Positions 1-12,156 of a DNA stretch of 64,000 nucleotides are shown here, piece by piece; the stretch's first letter is position 1; each line of letters starts with the position of its first letter. The DNA comes from Taxillus chinensis. Lineage: Eukaryota > Streptophyta > Magnoliopsida > Santalales > Loranthaceae. Under the pieces are notes generated by a model, which worked only from the letters and a program-made list of their open reading frames with translations, was not told the DNA's origin and ran no database searches. The DNA is taken from contig CM042086.1 of the NCBI GenBank assembly GCA_023512835.1, forward strand, positions 2,211,799 to 2,275,798. Direction: 5' to 3'. The translations under genes were made by a program, and so were the position numbers.

Positions 1-75
1 TGATAATCTATTTTAAAAGAATCATATAAGGATAAATTATATAACATAATAATTTCATCAAAGATAACATTCCTA

Positions 76-480
76 CTAATAATGTCCATTAACACTAGTC
101 TTATAAGCTAGATAAATGCATTTATGATATCTAAACTCCAATGAACCATTATTAACATTAACATATGCAGGACAACCAAATATCTTTAATTCAGAATTAT
201 CCGTAAGAGTATTAGTCCATATATCATGCGGTGTTTTCTTCTCAATAGTATTAAAATGAGAACAATTGATGAGAAAATTAATTGTAACAGTCATTTCAGT
301 CCAAAATGACTATGGTAGCTTTGTATGGGGCAACATGCACATACTCTTTCTATGATAGTTTTGTTCATGCATTTTGCAACTCTATTTTTTCCAAAGTATA
401 AGGAATTGTCAAATACCGCACCATTCCTTCGAACTTGTAGAAAATATTAAATTTATTAGAATAAAATTCTAAGTCATTGT
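76..480 (-). pseudogene. Ty1/copia integrase fragment (decayed)
   Basis: On the minus strand the open stretch at 76-294 reads like the end of a copia integrase: a TPHDIW motif, then IFGCPAYVNV, then KCIYLAYKTSVNGHY, which matches the usual pattern TP-x-x-x-W, FGC-x-AY and K-C-x-F-x-GY. Reading on upstream to about 480, in shifted frames, gives LEFYSNKFNIFYKFEGMVRY and a degraded counterpart of the NGVAERMNRT block, which belong to the integrase core. Stops and frameshifts interrupt it, and no LTR is visible in the window. It is therefore a dead fragment of a copia polyprotein. Family assignment is by motif recognition only; confidence is high that it is copia-derived. Confidence 0.8.
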
Positions 481-1284
481 TCATGTGAAGCCTCTTCACC
501 TATTTTCTTGTTTGTTTTTCAATCATAATTTTTCACTACTTAAAAGTAGAGAATACATTACTTTTATGCTTTAAGAAGAATATCTAAACCATCTGAGAGA
601 AAATCATCAATAATGGTATCATATAAATGACACCACCTTTAGAAACCACTCTAGCTAGCCTCCAAAAATCAAAATGAAAATAATCTTTATTTATTTATTT
701 TCTAAGTACTTTTGATAGACCAAACTCTAGGCACAATATTCATAAAATTGAAACATAATATAAACACAGGAGAGGAGGGAGAGATGGAGGGGTACTGGGT
801 TTTTTATATATAAAAAATAATGTAAATTTTCTAAAAATTATGATTTAAATTTTTTTATAATTTTAAAAAGTATGTAATTTAACATATTAAACATAATTTT
901 TTATAATTTAAAAATTAAATTAATATTCAAGTTTTTTAAAAATAATTATAAAATCAAACCGTAAAATCACAATTCAATTGCGAGTATGCACGGCAATCGG
1001 TTCCCAAAAACCGTGGTAGAAGTGGGGATTTTTTTTTTTAATGTATTTAATGTCCCACTTTTGCTTGCTTCTCTTTTTTACCGTATGATAGCTATGTATA
1101 TATATATATATATAGCTGAGCTTCCTCCCCTTCCATGGCGGATTTCACAGCAGCCCCAGGTCCACTGTTACTGCTGCTGCTGCTACTACTCTCATTCGCT
1201 GCTTTCCATGGCTCTCTAGCTACTCTCATTTCTCCCCCAGCCTCTTGCTGACTCCTACCGCTTTGTTCCTCTCGCCGACTGGTG
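481..1284. other. AT-rich intergenic DNA and ACR11 5' flank
   Basis: No supported gene. 780-970 is very AT-rich. A run of alternating TA lies at about 1094-1115, followed by CT-rich and triplet-rich leader-like sequence up to the ATG at 1285. The TA run could act as the TATA region of the downstream gene, but this is inference from position. Confidence 0.4.
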
Positions 1285-4200
1285 ATGGCATCTGCTAGCA
1301 GCTGCGCCGGGCTCTTCTCCTCCGCCGCTGCTACTGTTAAGCCCCTTCAAATTCAATGCCCTTTGTTCTGTGGTCTTGGTTTTGTTGGGACCAGCTCTGC
1401 TTCTTTAGATCTCTTCCCCTTCGGTGCACTCCGCACCAGAGCAAGGTAAGGGTACTCGGATCATGGTCTGTGCAACAAACTAACTAGCTTGATTTTTATT
1501 TTTTTTAATATGCTTTGACATTATAGATCATGCATTTTTTGTTTCCAAGGGTAAAATTGTAGTATGCGCTTTGGTCACACACAGGGTTCATGCTTCTCAT
1601 ATATATAATCTTTTGTAAGATTGCAGTTCAAGCTTCGGCTATTCAATTGTCAATCAAGTTTCAGCTGCCATTGTACTTATCAGGAAGCATCTTTCTGTAA
1701 TCTCTATTATTTGAATTGTGGTTCTGGCTGGGAGCACACTCTATATATCAATATGAAGTGCACATTAGGTTCTTTCAAAAACAAAACAAAACAAAACAAA
1801 AAAAGAAAAAAAATGCATATTGAGTTGTAGTTCCTGGTAGGTAGGTTGATATGTGTATCTATGCTTCAAAGCTCTTAATATTTTACTTGAAAGCTGGCAA
1901 TCTATGAGTGGGTTGCCAACTTTTTCAAATTCAATGCTGTTACCTATTTTACAACATATGTTTTCTTAAATCAATGATGCTGCCTTTCTTACCCACTCAT
2001 ATTTTGTAATATACCTCCTTTTTGTCTTCCATACGAGGCTGACCAATTATATTATGGCTCTCTGCAACTTGTGCTTAATCCAGTTGTTGTGCTTTACATG
2101 TGGCTTGTATCAGATTGTCATCTTTCACGACTGTGATCATTCCACAGGCAACATCAGCCACAGCTGTGGAAGTATCAGATAACCTTATCTGTTATTGGAT
2201 TTTATTGTTCAATTGTTATTTGGGTATTTTAAAATTCTGTTTTGTTGTTTAATTGGGTAAACGGTTGATTTTCAGGGTGAAGGTAATCGTGAAACTGATA
2301 CAGTTCCCACTCCCAAAGTAATAATAGACCAAGATGCAGATCCAGATGCAACCGTGGTGGAGATAACCTTTGGTGATCGACTTGGAGCTTTGCTTGACAC
2401 TGTATTGCACCCTCTGCAAGCTGTTTGAGACACTGTTTCCCTTTACAAAATCTACTAAATTTTATATTCATCATGATACTGCAAATCTGATTAGTTCGTC
2501 CTGCTTTTCAATATCTTTAATTCAGATAGATTACCTGACTTTCATGAATGGACCACAGATGAATGCTCTCAAAAATCTTGGGTTGAATGTTACAAAGGCA
2601 AGTGTCTTTCTTGATTCATCCGGAAAGCACAACAAGTTTGCCATAACTAAAGCGTATGCCTTCTGCCTTATTTGTCTTTCAGACTACTCCCTAATGTGAC
2701 CTCTTTCTTTATTTATGTATGTTTCCCTTTAACGTTTGTCAACTCGCAGATGATTCTGTTGTCTACATTTTGTCCATTCCTTTTTAATGCTTCAATGAGT
2801 TGGTTACGCCTTTCACTTGTCTAGTTTAATCTAAATTTTTTGCATGCATGAGCAAAGTGTGGCATTATTTCCTTTTAGAAATATGCTTCCAGGTCTTTCC
2901 CTTTCGGATTCAAAAGGCTGCTTTCAGTTACTTCAGTCAAACCAGAGTCAACAATTATCCTCTATTTGATGTTTTACAATCTGTTCTGCTGTCCTGATAT
3001 TTACCAGTTCTGAATTGGTATATATTTTTCATGGTACTATGGTAGATAATAAGTTTGAGACCAGATGTAATGTTTTCATCTTTACAAAATGATGGGCAAA
3101 TAATGAATCTTTTCTGTACATAAAGTTCATTTGGTTTTAAGCTTCAAATTAGATTTTTAAAAAAGGGTAAAACACACTTAATAATAAATTAATATTTGCT
3201 TAGAATGTTTGACGATAAATGGATAGCAAGATGAATATATTTTTCTTTTAATGTTTTAAATTTATATATAGCCTTTTAAAAGAGTATGAGAAGGATTTTA
3301 GATGAGATTCTCTGTGCTGTTTTTCTTGTGCATATAGAGATGTCTACTGTTATTTTTATGAAATGTCTAGTGTGATTGATGATTACCAAAGTGTGCCTTT
3401 AGTTTTCATACGGATGAAATCTAAATTTATGTTTATTTATATGAGTTTTACTTCTTTCAGTGGCCTTAATTAACAAGTTGGCTGGCTTGTTTGCAGTGAT
3501 ACAGGCAGGAAAATAGAGAGTCCAGAGTTGCTTGAGGCAATTCGTTTGACGATTATAAACAATCTTCTTGAGTATCACCCGGTAATGCTCTAAAGTTTGT
3601 TTCTGCACTAAAGATGCACCGGGTAGAGCACATCTTGTGAGGAATGGTGTCTATTTACATAAAAAAAAACTGTTGAATTGATGTTCCAGGAATCAAGTGC
3701 CCAACTAGCAATGGGAGTAGCCTTTGGAGTGTCACCACCAAAACAGCAGGTTCTGAATTATATTATTTTTCAAATAATGTAGAAAACATATTATGAGTGT
3801 TAGAATTGTGTATGAATTGCAAAAGGGAATTATAGTCTTTATATAGGTAAACATGAAGCATATAATGTAACTTATTCTAGGAAAGAAAAAGCCATTTAGG
3901 GTTTCCCGTTTCTAGTCACTTCACTCTCTTTCTCTCCTCTCCTCTCCTTTACAATGAGCTGGGGAATGTAATCCATATAAGTTCCTATTCTTGTCCTCTT
4001 ATGCTTCCTGTATTTTCTATTTTGTTTTCTTATCAAAACAAGCACCAAAAGAAAAGGGTAGAAAGACAAAACAAATGAAAGAAAGAAAAGTGGATTTCTT
4101 CTTCCTGTTGGATAATACTTCAAATTTATATTATGATTGATAGGATAATTTATGGACTGTTGAGTGCTGACATAAGCTTTCCAAGCTAGTTCCTTAGTTT

Positions 4201-4907
4201 TGATTAAATGAAGCAACTAAAGTAGGCTGCAGGACGTGCCCATTAGTATATTGCATATAGCACTGCTATTTATATTTCAAAACCAACAGGAATTTATGGT
4301 GTTCCTTTTGTTGGAATATCTCAGGTTGATGTGGACATAGCAACCCACGTAAGGGTATACTCTGACGGACCCAGTCGAAGGTATTTGCATGTCTCATTCG
4401 TTACGGTCAGATTTGGACCTTTTGATATTATTAGTTGGCTGTTTCTTTGAGCGTTGAAGTATCATTTCGGTTGCAGCTTGCTTTCTGTGGAGACAGCAGA
4501 TCGGCCTGGATTGCTGGTAGATCTGGTGAAGATGATCACTGACATAAGCATTGCTGTTGAGTCAGGGGAGTTTGATACTGAGGTGACGGAACCACCCAGA
4601 ATTTGTATGCTGTTTTATTAGTTGATAAAATTAAAACTTGTACTGATTCGCTCTCTTCTTCTTGTCTTTTTTGCTCACAGGGCTTGTTGGCGAAGGCAAA
4701 ATTTCACGTCAGCTATAGGGGTGGACCCGTCAGCAAGTCCCTTGAACTGGTAACATGAAAGATGCTGCTCAAACCCAATAACCTCAACTCCACCTTTTAT
4801 CTGTAATTTGAATGTGGTGTCTGTAACACCCTCAAAATTTTCAGGTTCTCGCAAATAGTTTGCGTTATTATTTGAGGCGGCCAATGACAGAGGAGGCTAG
4901 TTTTTGA
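1285..4907 (+). CDS. ACR11: ACT-domain repeat protein, chloroplast, ACR11-like
   Basis: Eleven exons can be joined in frame: 1285-1445, 1627-1657, 2148-2171, 2276-2401, 2559-2653, 3497-3581, 3690-3749, 4325-4380, 4477-4582, 4681-4749 and 4845-4907, giving 291 aa. All introns are GT-AG. Exons 4-11 follow plant ACR11 closely, including the block around [12 protein letters not shown], then [52 protein letters not shown] and a C-terminal [10 protein letters not shown]. Two ACT domains lie at about residues 95-170 and 213-285. The Ser/Ala-rich N-terminus, poor in acidic residues, fits a plastid transit peptide. In Arabidopsis, ACR11 is a plastid protein linked to glutamine synthetase GLN2 and nitrogen assimilation. 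Exons 2 and 3 (31 and 24 nt) are inferred because they restore the frame and give the expected TSATAVE stretch; they are the weak point. Confidence 0.9.
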
Positions 4908-7210
4908 GCTGAGGGCTGTGTGGTCAAGTATTCATGTCACCGTGAGCAGTTAGTTATCTTGTAGTCTGCTACTGAACGCAGCTTACCTATCCAAGGCCTT
5001 GTGATTGAAATAATTTTCACATTAGCAAGGGGTATATATATTAATAATATTATGTGCCCCCACCCCACCGCCTCTTTCTTTCTTCCCCCCACCACCACCA
5101 CCAAAAACCAGTTGCATTAGTAATATTGTACCGGAGAGCATTGTGATAAATAAATAAATAAAATGAAAGTTCAGTGATGTAATGCTAATATAAAAATTGA
5201 TAATACAGTGAATATTATAATACAGTGATAAAAATTGCATTTTTAATATTTTTAATATTTTTTATTATGTTATTGTTAAGTATATATATTAGTTACTTAA
5301 ATATATTAAACAACGGCATCTAAATTTTTGAAACATGTCTACAGTTTGAGTCTTTTGGTAAATTTTTAAAATTTTATAATTGTATTTGTAAATATATGTG
5401 AATACTATAATAATACTTGTGAATAGTTCATAAACACTAGAATTTAATATTTGTGTTCAATTTGATTCATTAATAAATAGTAACAAATAAAGTTCAATTA
5501 AATTAAACACTATATGTAAATAAAGGATTACATTGCATTTCTTGAAGTTCAATTGCATGAAAAAGGGACAAACATGGCTATCACAACAACCAACCGAATA
5601 AATTAAATACATTCATAAATTATTTTTAATTTCATGATAAATTATAAAAATATTATTAATAAAATTAATTTTTTAATGTATAAATATTAATATTAGAACG
5701 TAAATTAAGTATTATAAGATAATTTTTTAAATATTGTATTTATGATTTAAAAATATTTTTCAAACACACAAGTTTAAATTTCTTATTATCATTTATTCAA
5801 AAATAATTATTCGAATATAAATATAATATTTTAAAATTAAATTTAATTTACATTTGAATAATATAGTGTAATATTTACATGCGAATATTATTTTTAAAAT
5901 ATTATATTAGTATTTTGAATATTTTGAATATGTTTTTTGAATATTTTTTAAATAATATTTTAATCACTACGTACCGTCGGTGGTGTTTCCGCCAGATTGA
6001 TGGATAAGCAAGAGTACAAGGCCGGGGGATCGCATTCGCATGTCATATGTTTTATTTCAACATGGGAAGAACGAACATCACATGGCGGGCCAATACCGCA
6101 GGCACAAAGGCCACACCAGCGGTCCCCACGTGAATATATCACCCCAACCCAAAGGCCACACCAGACACCACCACGTCGTCTTGCAGTTGCAGGAGGCATT
6201 AGGGTGCATTCTCATCACCACCCCAACACCACTCACTTTTTCAGCCTCCCTATACAAATAAATAATTGAACCCCGCTTTTAGGTGCATAGTTTTATATTA
6301 AAATTAAATTATTTTAATTATTTTTTTATATAAATATAAATCACAATAAAGTTCATAAATAACGATCTATATTATTAAAATAATAATTTATATTATTTTT
6401 TATTTAATAATAATTTTTTTATAATTTAATATGAAATAAATAAATAAATATTATGAGAGAGATGAAATTTTTTAATATATAATTTAATAATGATAAGAAA
6501 TGATTAATATTTTTTATTATATTGAAAAATATTGTATAAATTTTATGAAAAAAAATTAAATATATATTATCTAAAATAATTTTATGATTTTTTTAATAAT
6601 ATAAAAAAATAAATTTTTATAAAAAATCTGCTGCTCTTAATAAATCTAATTATCTTAAGATTTCAGAAGTTTGATTTTCTTGTGCCACGCCATGTTAATT
6701 TTCTACCTTTGACCAGGGAACAAATTTGTAGGATTTGAATTATTTGATCTCTTTGCCTCAACGATTAATGATTACACTCAGTGTGTTTAAAAGAAATGAA
6801 AAAAAGTTTGTGCAAGTTATTATTAGTGTGTGCGCGTACTCTGACTTAATAATCTTCGATTTGATTTTTAAAAATCAAATCAACCAGTAGTTGATATGCA
6901 CGAAGTCATTAAAAAATAGTCACAGTCGAAAGTGGTGAAGGTACTTTGTAACTGTGTGATATGAGTCACTGCGAGCGCAAATTTATATTCAAGCTACCTC
7001 GTCATCAGTACCCAGTATATGTTTGTGTGTTTGTTGGATAGGAACAGTCACAACGTTCCATCAATTTTTTTTACGAGTAATGCTGTGATTTTTTTTTTTT
7101 TTTTTTCGAGTAATGCTATGATTTGGATAGAAACTTGGAGGAAAAAAGAGAAAAAAAAATATTCAATTCAGTGGTTTCAAACAATGTATGTGTTTCAAAG
7201 TATATTATAG
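4908..7210. other. Intergenic DNA downstream of ACR11, no gene
   Basis: 4908-5030 is the probable 3' UTR of the ACR11-like gene. 5140-5940 and 6290-6640 are AT-rich and hold nothing recognisable. 5960-6250 is a short, more GC-rich island with two imperfect copies of an AAAGGCCACACCAG segment and one CACGTG G-box near 6127. It has small overlapping open frames on both strands but no recognisable protein. Confidence 0.4.
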
Positions 7211-7323
7211 AGGTAATTCGTACAGGAACATTTTTATTATCGTTGGATTGATATTATTATTTTTGTAAATTTTTTATTCATATCAATCCAACGGCAAGGA
7301 AAGTGCCCCTGCGTGGATTACCT
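7211..7323. repeat. Short inverted-repeat (MITE-like) hairpin
   Basis: The left arm starts AGGTAATTCGTACAGGAACA and ends GTTGGATTGATAT. The right arm, read on the other strand, starts AGGTAATCCACGCAGGGGCA and ends in the same GTTGGATTGATAT. The arms are about 43 bases each with a short AT spacer. This is a foldback shape typical of a MITE. I could not find a clear target-site duplication, so the superfamily is left open. Confidence 0.55.
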
Positions 7324-8492
7324 ACACAATGTATCTGCAAATAGATTTTTCCTTTTTTTATTTTGTAGATTTAAATAATTTTTAATTTTTTATTATAAAT
7401 ATATAAAAAATTTAAATCACTCATTATATTATTAAAATATTATTTTCTTTTACTTTTTATTAATAATTTTTTAAATTGAATATAAAATAAAAGTAAAATG
7501 TATGAAAAATATAAAAGTAATATGTGAAATAAATTTTTTTATATATAATTTAATAATTATATGAAGTGAATAGTACTTTTCAATACATTAGAAACACTAT
7601 ATAAATCATATATAAAAAAAGTTAAATATAGGACTTCTGTTGGACATAATTTTATACTTTTTAGTTTTTTTCAAAATAAAGGGGGGGGGGGGGGGGTTTT
7701 TTTCATTATATAAATATACATCACAATAGATGCATAAATACTCTATATGATGGGTTGGTTGGGTGTTAACAATTTCAAACCAATTTGATGTGTTCGGTTT
7801 GGAAAAATCAAACCAAACCAAACTCTAATTGACCAAACCAAACCGAACTAACTAATTGGTTTGGATGAACGGGTTTCAATAATATTCCTAATTTAGTCGA
7901 TTTAAATACATTTTTTAATTCAAATGAAATTATATAAATATAAAACACAATAGATTGATGCATATCAATATAATACATGTTAATTATCATTAAAATATTT
8001 TAATTTATTTTTTATTTCACAAATAAACATATCAAATATTATATAAAGTTAAATAAATAAATCCCAAAATCATAAAATTATGTGAAAAAGTACATTGAGA
8101 AATATTTGTTTTGGTTTGGTATTAAATCATATAAAAAAAATAAATATAAGTTTCAAAAAATAATTCTATGATGTTTTTTTGTAACTTTTTTTTTCGGTTT
8201 AAATTTAAGTTAAACCCATCTTGTTTAAAAAATTTTTTTTTTTTATTTAATAATAATATTTTATAAAGTTAATATAAAATAAAAATCAAAATATGAGAAA
8301 ATTGGAAAGGAAATTTAAAAATAAATATAAGGGGGGTTAAAAAAGGAAAAAATGATTAACTTTTTTTTTTTTAAATTTAAGAAAAACAAAGTCTCGGTAC
8401 AATAATTTTATTGTTGTACTAATATTCCTTAATCGTGAGTTACATATGCTAAACTCTCCGAGTTTAAAAGGAATGGGGAAAAAAGAAACTTG
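7324..8492. other. AT-rich intergenic DNA with poly-G run
   Basis: No gene supported. It contains an uninterrupted run of about 16 G at 7681-7696 and many homopolymer A/T tracts. Around 7745-7870 there are repeated AACCAAACC and GGTTTGGT words, a purine/pyrimidine-biased simple repeat of unknown meaning. Confidence 0.4.
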
Positions 8493-8496
8493 AAAT

Positions 8497-8924
8497 CTGT
8501 TATGGGGACTTGGATTCGCTGGTGAGCAACGTCAACTCACTACTGTGGTGAACTGACTTATTTCGGACGTTGTCGATATTTGTTTCAAATATTAACCGTC
8601 AGATTGAATGTTCATGTAATATATATCATGCCTGTAAAATTTAACGGCGATCTAACGGTTAAGTTTTGTGCAAATTCAATTAGAAAATATTTGAATTTTA
8701 TTAAATTAAAATTTATTTATTTATCTTCAGATTTTTTCTAATTGAATTTGCACAAAACTTAACCGTTAGATCGTCTTTAAATTTTACATGCATGATATAT
8801 ATTACATGAACATTTAATCTAACGGTTGATTTTTGAAACAAATATCCACAATGTCCGAAATAAGTTAGCTCACCACGGTAGTGAGCTAACGTTGCTCACC
8901 AGCGAATCCAAGTCCCTGTTATGG
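8497..8924. mobile_element. MULE-like foldback element with 9-bp TSD, nested in the 5' LTR
   Basis: The element proper is 8506-8915 (410 bp). It begins GGACTTGGATTCGCTGGTGA, and its other end read on the opposite strand begins the same way; the inverted arms remain alignable for roughly 190 bases each, leaving a short AT-rich centre. It is flanked by the 9-bp direct repeat CTGTTATGG (8497-8505 and 8916-8924). Long terminal inverted repeats plus a 9-bp duplication are the hallmark of Mutator-like elements. It carries no transposase, so it is non-autonomous. The duplicated 9 bases include the first 8 bases of the LTR, so it inserted after the retrotransposon did. Confidence 0.85.
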
Positions 8925-9224
8925 GCACGAGCACTTGATGGATACCATTCACGGAGTGGGGCCTACATGAATCCATTGGGTGTCTTTAAATAAGATCAGT
9001 TGCTATGATTTGTGTGCGTTTGAATAAGTCTTTTATCATAACAAACTATTTATTAGTTGCTTTTTTCATGGAGTGTGCGGTGGATGCTGCTATCTCCTTG
9101 TGGGTTGTAGCCTATATAGGTATTGCATTTAGGTGAATAAAATGGAATGGAAAATTAACTCAAATATTCTTGCTTCCTTGTTCTATTATCTTTTCTCCCC
9201 TTCTCTTCAAAATTAATCGTATCA
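8925..9224 (+). repeat. 5' LTR, main part
   Basis: This matches the 3' LTR at 10430-10733 along its length, with scattered substitutions and small indels. It ends in CGTATCA immediately before the primer-binding site. The first eight LTR bases lie on the far side of the nested MULE at 8498-8505. Confidence 0.85.
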
Positions 9225-9226
9225 TT

Positions 9227-9238
9227 TGGTATCAGAGC
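9227..9238 (+). promoter_or_regulatory. Primer-binding site (initiator Met-tRNA type)
   Basis: TGGTATCAGAGC starts two bases after the 5' LTR end. This is the usual plant LTR-element sequence complementary to the 3' end of the initiator methionine tRNA. Confidence 0.85.
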
Positions 9239-9247
9239 CCTCTAACC

Positions 9248-10200
9248 ATGGACACTCGTGGTAAGACCAACACAGAATTCCGCAATGACGTCAATGAAGC
9301 TCTAGTGCGACATGAGTTTACCTTCGATCAGCTCTATGCGACAATGCAGACGATATTGACGGAACTTCAAGCCTAACGAGCCCACCGGGTTTCGCACGCG
9401 GATGTTATTCGCTTCGTGTGAAACCTCACGTGCACCAACAAATGGTCAGTCCCACACTAGCCACGGACAACACCGACTCAAGTTGTCTTTTCCCAAATTT
9501 AATGGTGACAACCCAAATGGCTGGATTTACAAGGCTGAGTAATATTTTGACTTTCAAAATATTGAAGCTCCGCAACAAGTTCAATTGGCCTCCTTCAACC
9601 TAGAGGGCATCACCTTACAATGGCCTCGTTGGATAACCAAATTTCGAGGGCCTCTCACATGGCCAGAATTCACGAAAGCTGTACTCCTTCGCTTTGGCCT
9701 GGTAGATTACGAGGATCCTTCAGAGGCTTTGACACGCCTTAAGCACACTTTCACGGTAGCTGCCTATCAAGAAGCTTTTGAGAAACTTTCTCATCAAGTT
9801 GACAATTTACCTGAGGGGTTCCTGATAGGTTGTTTCATTGCCAGCCTTCGGGATAATATCCGTCTTGATGTCAAAATCAAACAACCTCGAACCTTAGTGG
9901 ATGCCATAGGAGTGGCCCGACTGATTGAGGAACGGAACCACCTGTTAAAGAAGCCCGCCCAGCAATTTCAACCCCCTTTTGCTTCAACATTACCACCGGT
10001 GCCAATTGATTCTGCCCCTGGAGTGCTTGGACCACCCCCGACTGTGTGCATGGACAAGGGCCCTACCCCCACACCAGAAGCAGCACATCGGCTTTCTACC
10101 TAAGGAGTACGAGAGTGTCGAGAAAAAGGGTTATGTTATTATTGTGATGAAAAATTCGTTTTTGGCCATTGGTGTGCACGACCACAACTGTTCATAATAG
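9248..10200 (+). pseudogene. gag polyprotein of the LTR element, broken
   Basis: The first ATG (9248) opens MDTRGKTNTEFRNDV and stops at 9376. The gag body is then readable from about 9480 to 10103: FPKFNGDNPNGWIYKAE, a TAA where the family has a Gln codon (GAG TAA TAT near 9538), YFDFQNIEAPQQVQLASFN, then a retrotransposon gag domain with GPLTWPEFTKAVLLRFG and YQEAFEKLSHQVDNLPE. After a further frame change near 10100 comes a CCHC zinc knuckle, CYYCDEKFVFGHWC, around 10130-10185. Capsid and nucleocapsid parts are thus present, pol is absent, and at least one nonsense change and two frame changes disable it. The family is gypsy gag by motif content. Confidence 0.85.
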
Positions 10201-10417
10201 ATGATGCGCCCCAGTCTACCAACGGCGGTGACATGGAAACCTTTCAAGAGTCAACAAACCAGGAAGTGAACCTTGAGATTTCTTCCCGTCAAATTACGAG
10301 AGCTAACCATCTGCAAATTTTATGTATGAGTTAGAACCTCGATGGTTGGTACGCCATGAAAAAGGAATAGTGCTCTTCCGGATACTTTCGTTTCATCCTT
10401 ATGGACAAGGATTCTAT

Positions 10418-10429
10418 AGCAGGGAGGAA
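10418..10429 (+). promoter_or_regulatory. Polypurine tract of the LTR element
   Basis: AGCAGGGAGGAA lies directly before the 3' LTR start (TGTTATGG at 10430), the position expected for the plus-strand priming tract. Confidence 0.7.
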
Positions 10430-10733
10430 TGTTATGGGCACGAGCACTTGATGGATACCATTCAAGGAGTGAGGCCTACATGGATCCATTGGATGTCTTT
10501 AAATAAGATCAGTTGTCATGATTTGTGTGCGTTTGAATAAGTCTTTTATCATAACAAACTATTTATTAGTTGCTATTGTCATGGAGTGTGAGTTGGATGC
10601 TGCTATCTCCTGTGGATTATGGCCTAGGCATTGCATTTAAGTGAATAAAAAGAGAATAGAAAATTAACTTAAATATTCTTCCTTCCTTGTTCTATTATCT
10701 TTTCTCCCCTTCTCTTCAAAATTAATCGTATCA
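10430..10733 (+). repeat. 3' LTR (304 bp)
   Basis: It runs from TGTTATGGGCACGAGC to CGTATCA, the same ends as the 5' copy. The target duplication AAATC follows at 10734-10738. Confidence 0.88.
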
Positions 10734-11002
10734 AAATCCCTCTCTCAACGTTATTGGGACCACAAACAACTCCCAAAACTGTAATTCTTGATCAATGGGA
10801 AAAAAAAAAGAATATCACGACATTTTTTTTTATTCAATAAGAAGCAAAGTGGACGTGGGACTTTTTGTTTTAATTTTTACAACAGCAGAACCAAACAGTT
10901 TTTAACAACCCACTGGCTCTGTTTCAACCTGCAAATTTCAGAACACAACTCTCCACACCGACCTATGAGCCTGGAAGAAGCAACACCACAAGCATATCAT
11001 CA

Positions 11003-12112
11003 TCAACTAGGAATGTCATCGCTGGCTAGTCTCGCTCTCAGGTCTTTTCTCAAGATCTTGCCAGACGGTGCCTTTGGAATCACTTCCACAAAGAACACCT
11101 CCTTGAGTCTCTTGTAGAACACCACCTGCACATCACAATTGCAACCCCCCCTCAATTTAGAACCATCACATTTTCATAGCTCTCGTTTGAAAAGGGTTTA
11201 AAAGAGAGAGAGAGAGAGAGAGAGATTACCTGTTCAGAGATATACTGCTTGACTTCATTCTGAGTGAGTAGAGAATTTTTAGACCTCACCACAAACGCCA
11301 CCGGAATCTCCCCCGCCTCCTCGTCTTTCTTGCTGAAATATGTAAGGGGATTGACAAGCAATAGTTAAAACAAAGAGCTTCGTTTAGGGACTAAAAAAGT
11401 ATATATATATATATAGTAGAGATACTTAACGCGACGACGGCGGCGTCAGATATTTGGGGATGGTTGATGAGCATGGCTTCCAGCTCCGCGGGAGCCACCT
11501 GAAACCCCTTGTATTTGATGAGCTCTTTAAGGCGGTCCACGATGAACAGCTCGTCGTCATCGTCCATGTAGCCCACGTCGCCCGTGTGCAACCACCCTCC
11601 TTTGTCTATCGTCCTCTCCGTCGCCTCCGGATCCTTCAAATAACCTGAAAAAAGTATTCGACAATTAACTAATAATTCAGATGTTTTGTTTTGTCTTCGT
11701 CTTGTCGGTCGTGTTTAATTTGTTTATTACCTTTCATGATCTGGTCGCCTCTGATGCAGATCTCGCCGGGCTGGTTGCGAGGCAAGGAGACACCGGTGTC
11801 GGGATCAACGATCTTCATCTCGGCATTGCGGATGACGCTCCCGCACGCACCGGACTTCACCTCGAACGGTTCTTTGGCGAATCCCAGAGACATTGCCAGC
11901 ACCGGTCCTGCTTCTGTCATCCCGTATCCCTGAATCACCACCAATTTTAATTTAACTCACCGCCCCATCTATCATGATAACCGATGGTGAGTGTCATCTA
12001 TGTTGCGTGATTGAGTTGCATAACATACTTTATATATTCACGTGTTTTGCTACGTACAACGTACTGTTTGTTTGGTAGCCAAAGAAGGGTACTTGAAAGT
12101 AGTGTCAAACGA

Positions 12113-12156
<44 letters not shown>

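Larger units (their letters stand above)
8493..10738 (+). mobile_element. Gag-only LTR retrotransposon (Ty3/gypsy-like, TR-GAG type) with TSD
   Basis: A 5-bp duplication AAATC (8493-8497 and 10734-10738) brackets an element that begins TGTTATGG and ends CGTATCA. The 3' LTR is 10430-10733 (304 bp). The 5' LTR is 8498-8505 plus 8925-9224, split by a younger transposon. The LTRs differ at about two dozen places by eye. A primer-binding site follows the 5' LTR and a purine tract precedes the 3' LTR. The interior of about 1.2 kb holds only a gag gene: no protease, reverse transcriptase, RNase H or integrase is visible. Such elements (terminal repeats with a GAG domain) are known in plants and depend on other elements for pol functions. 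It is now inactive because the gag reading frame is broken. Confidence 0.88.
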
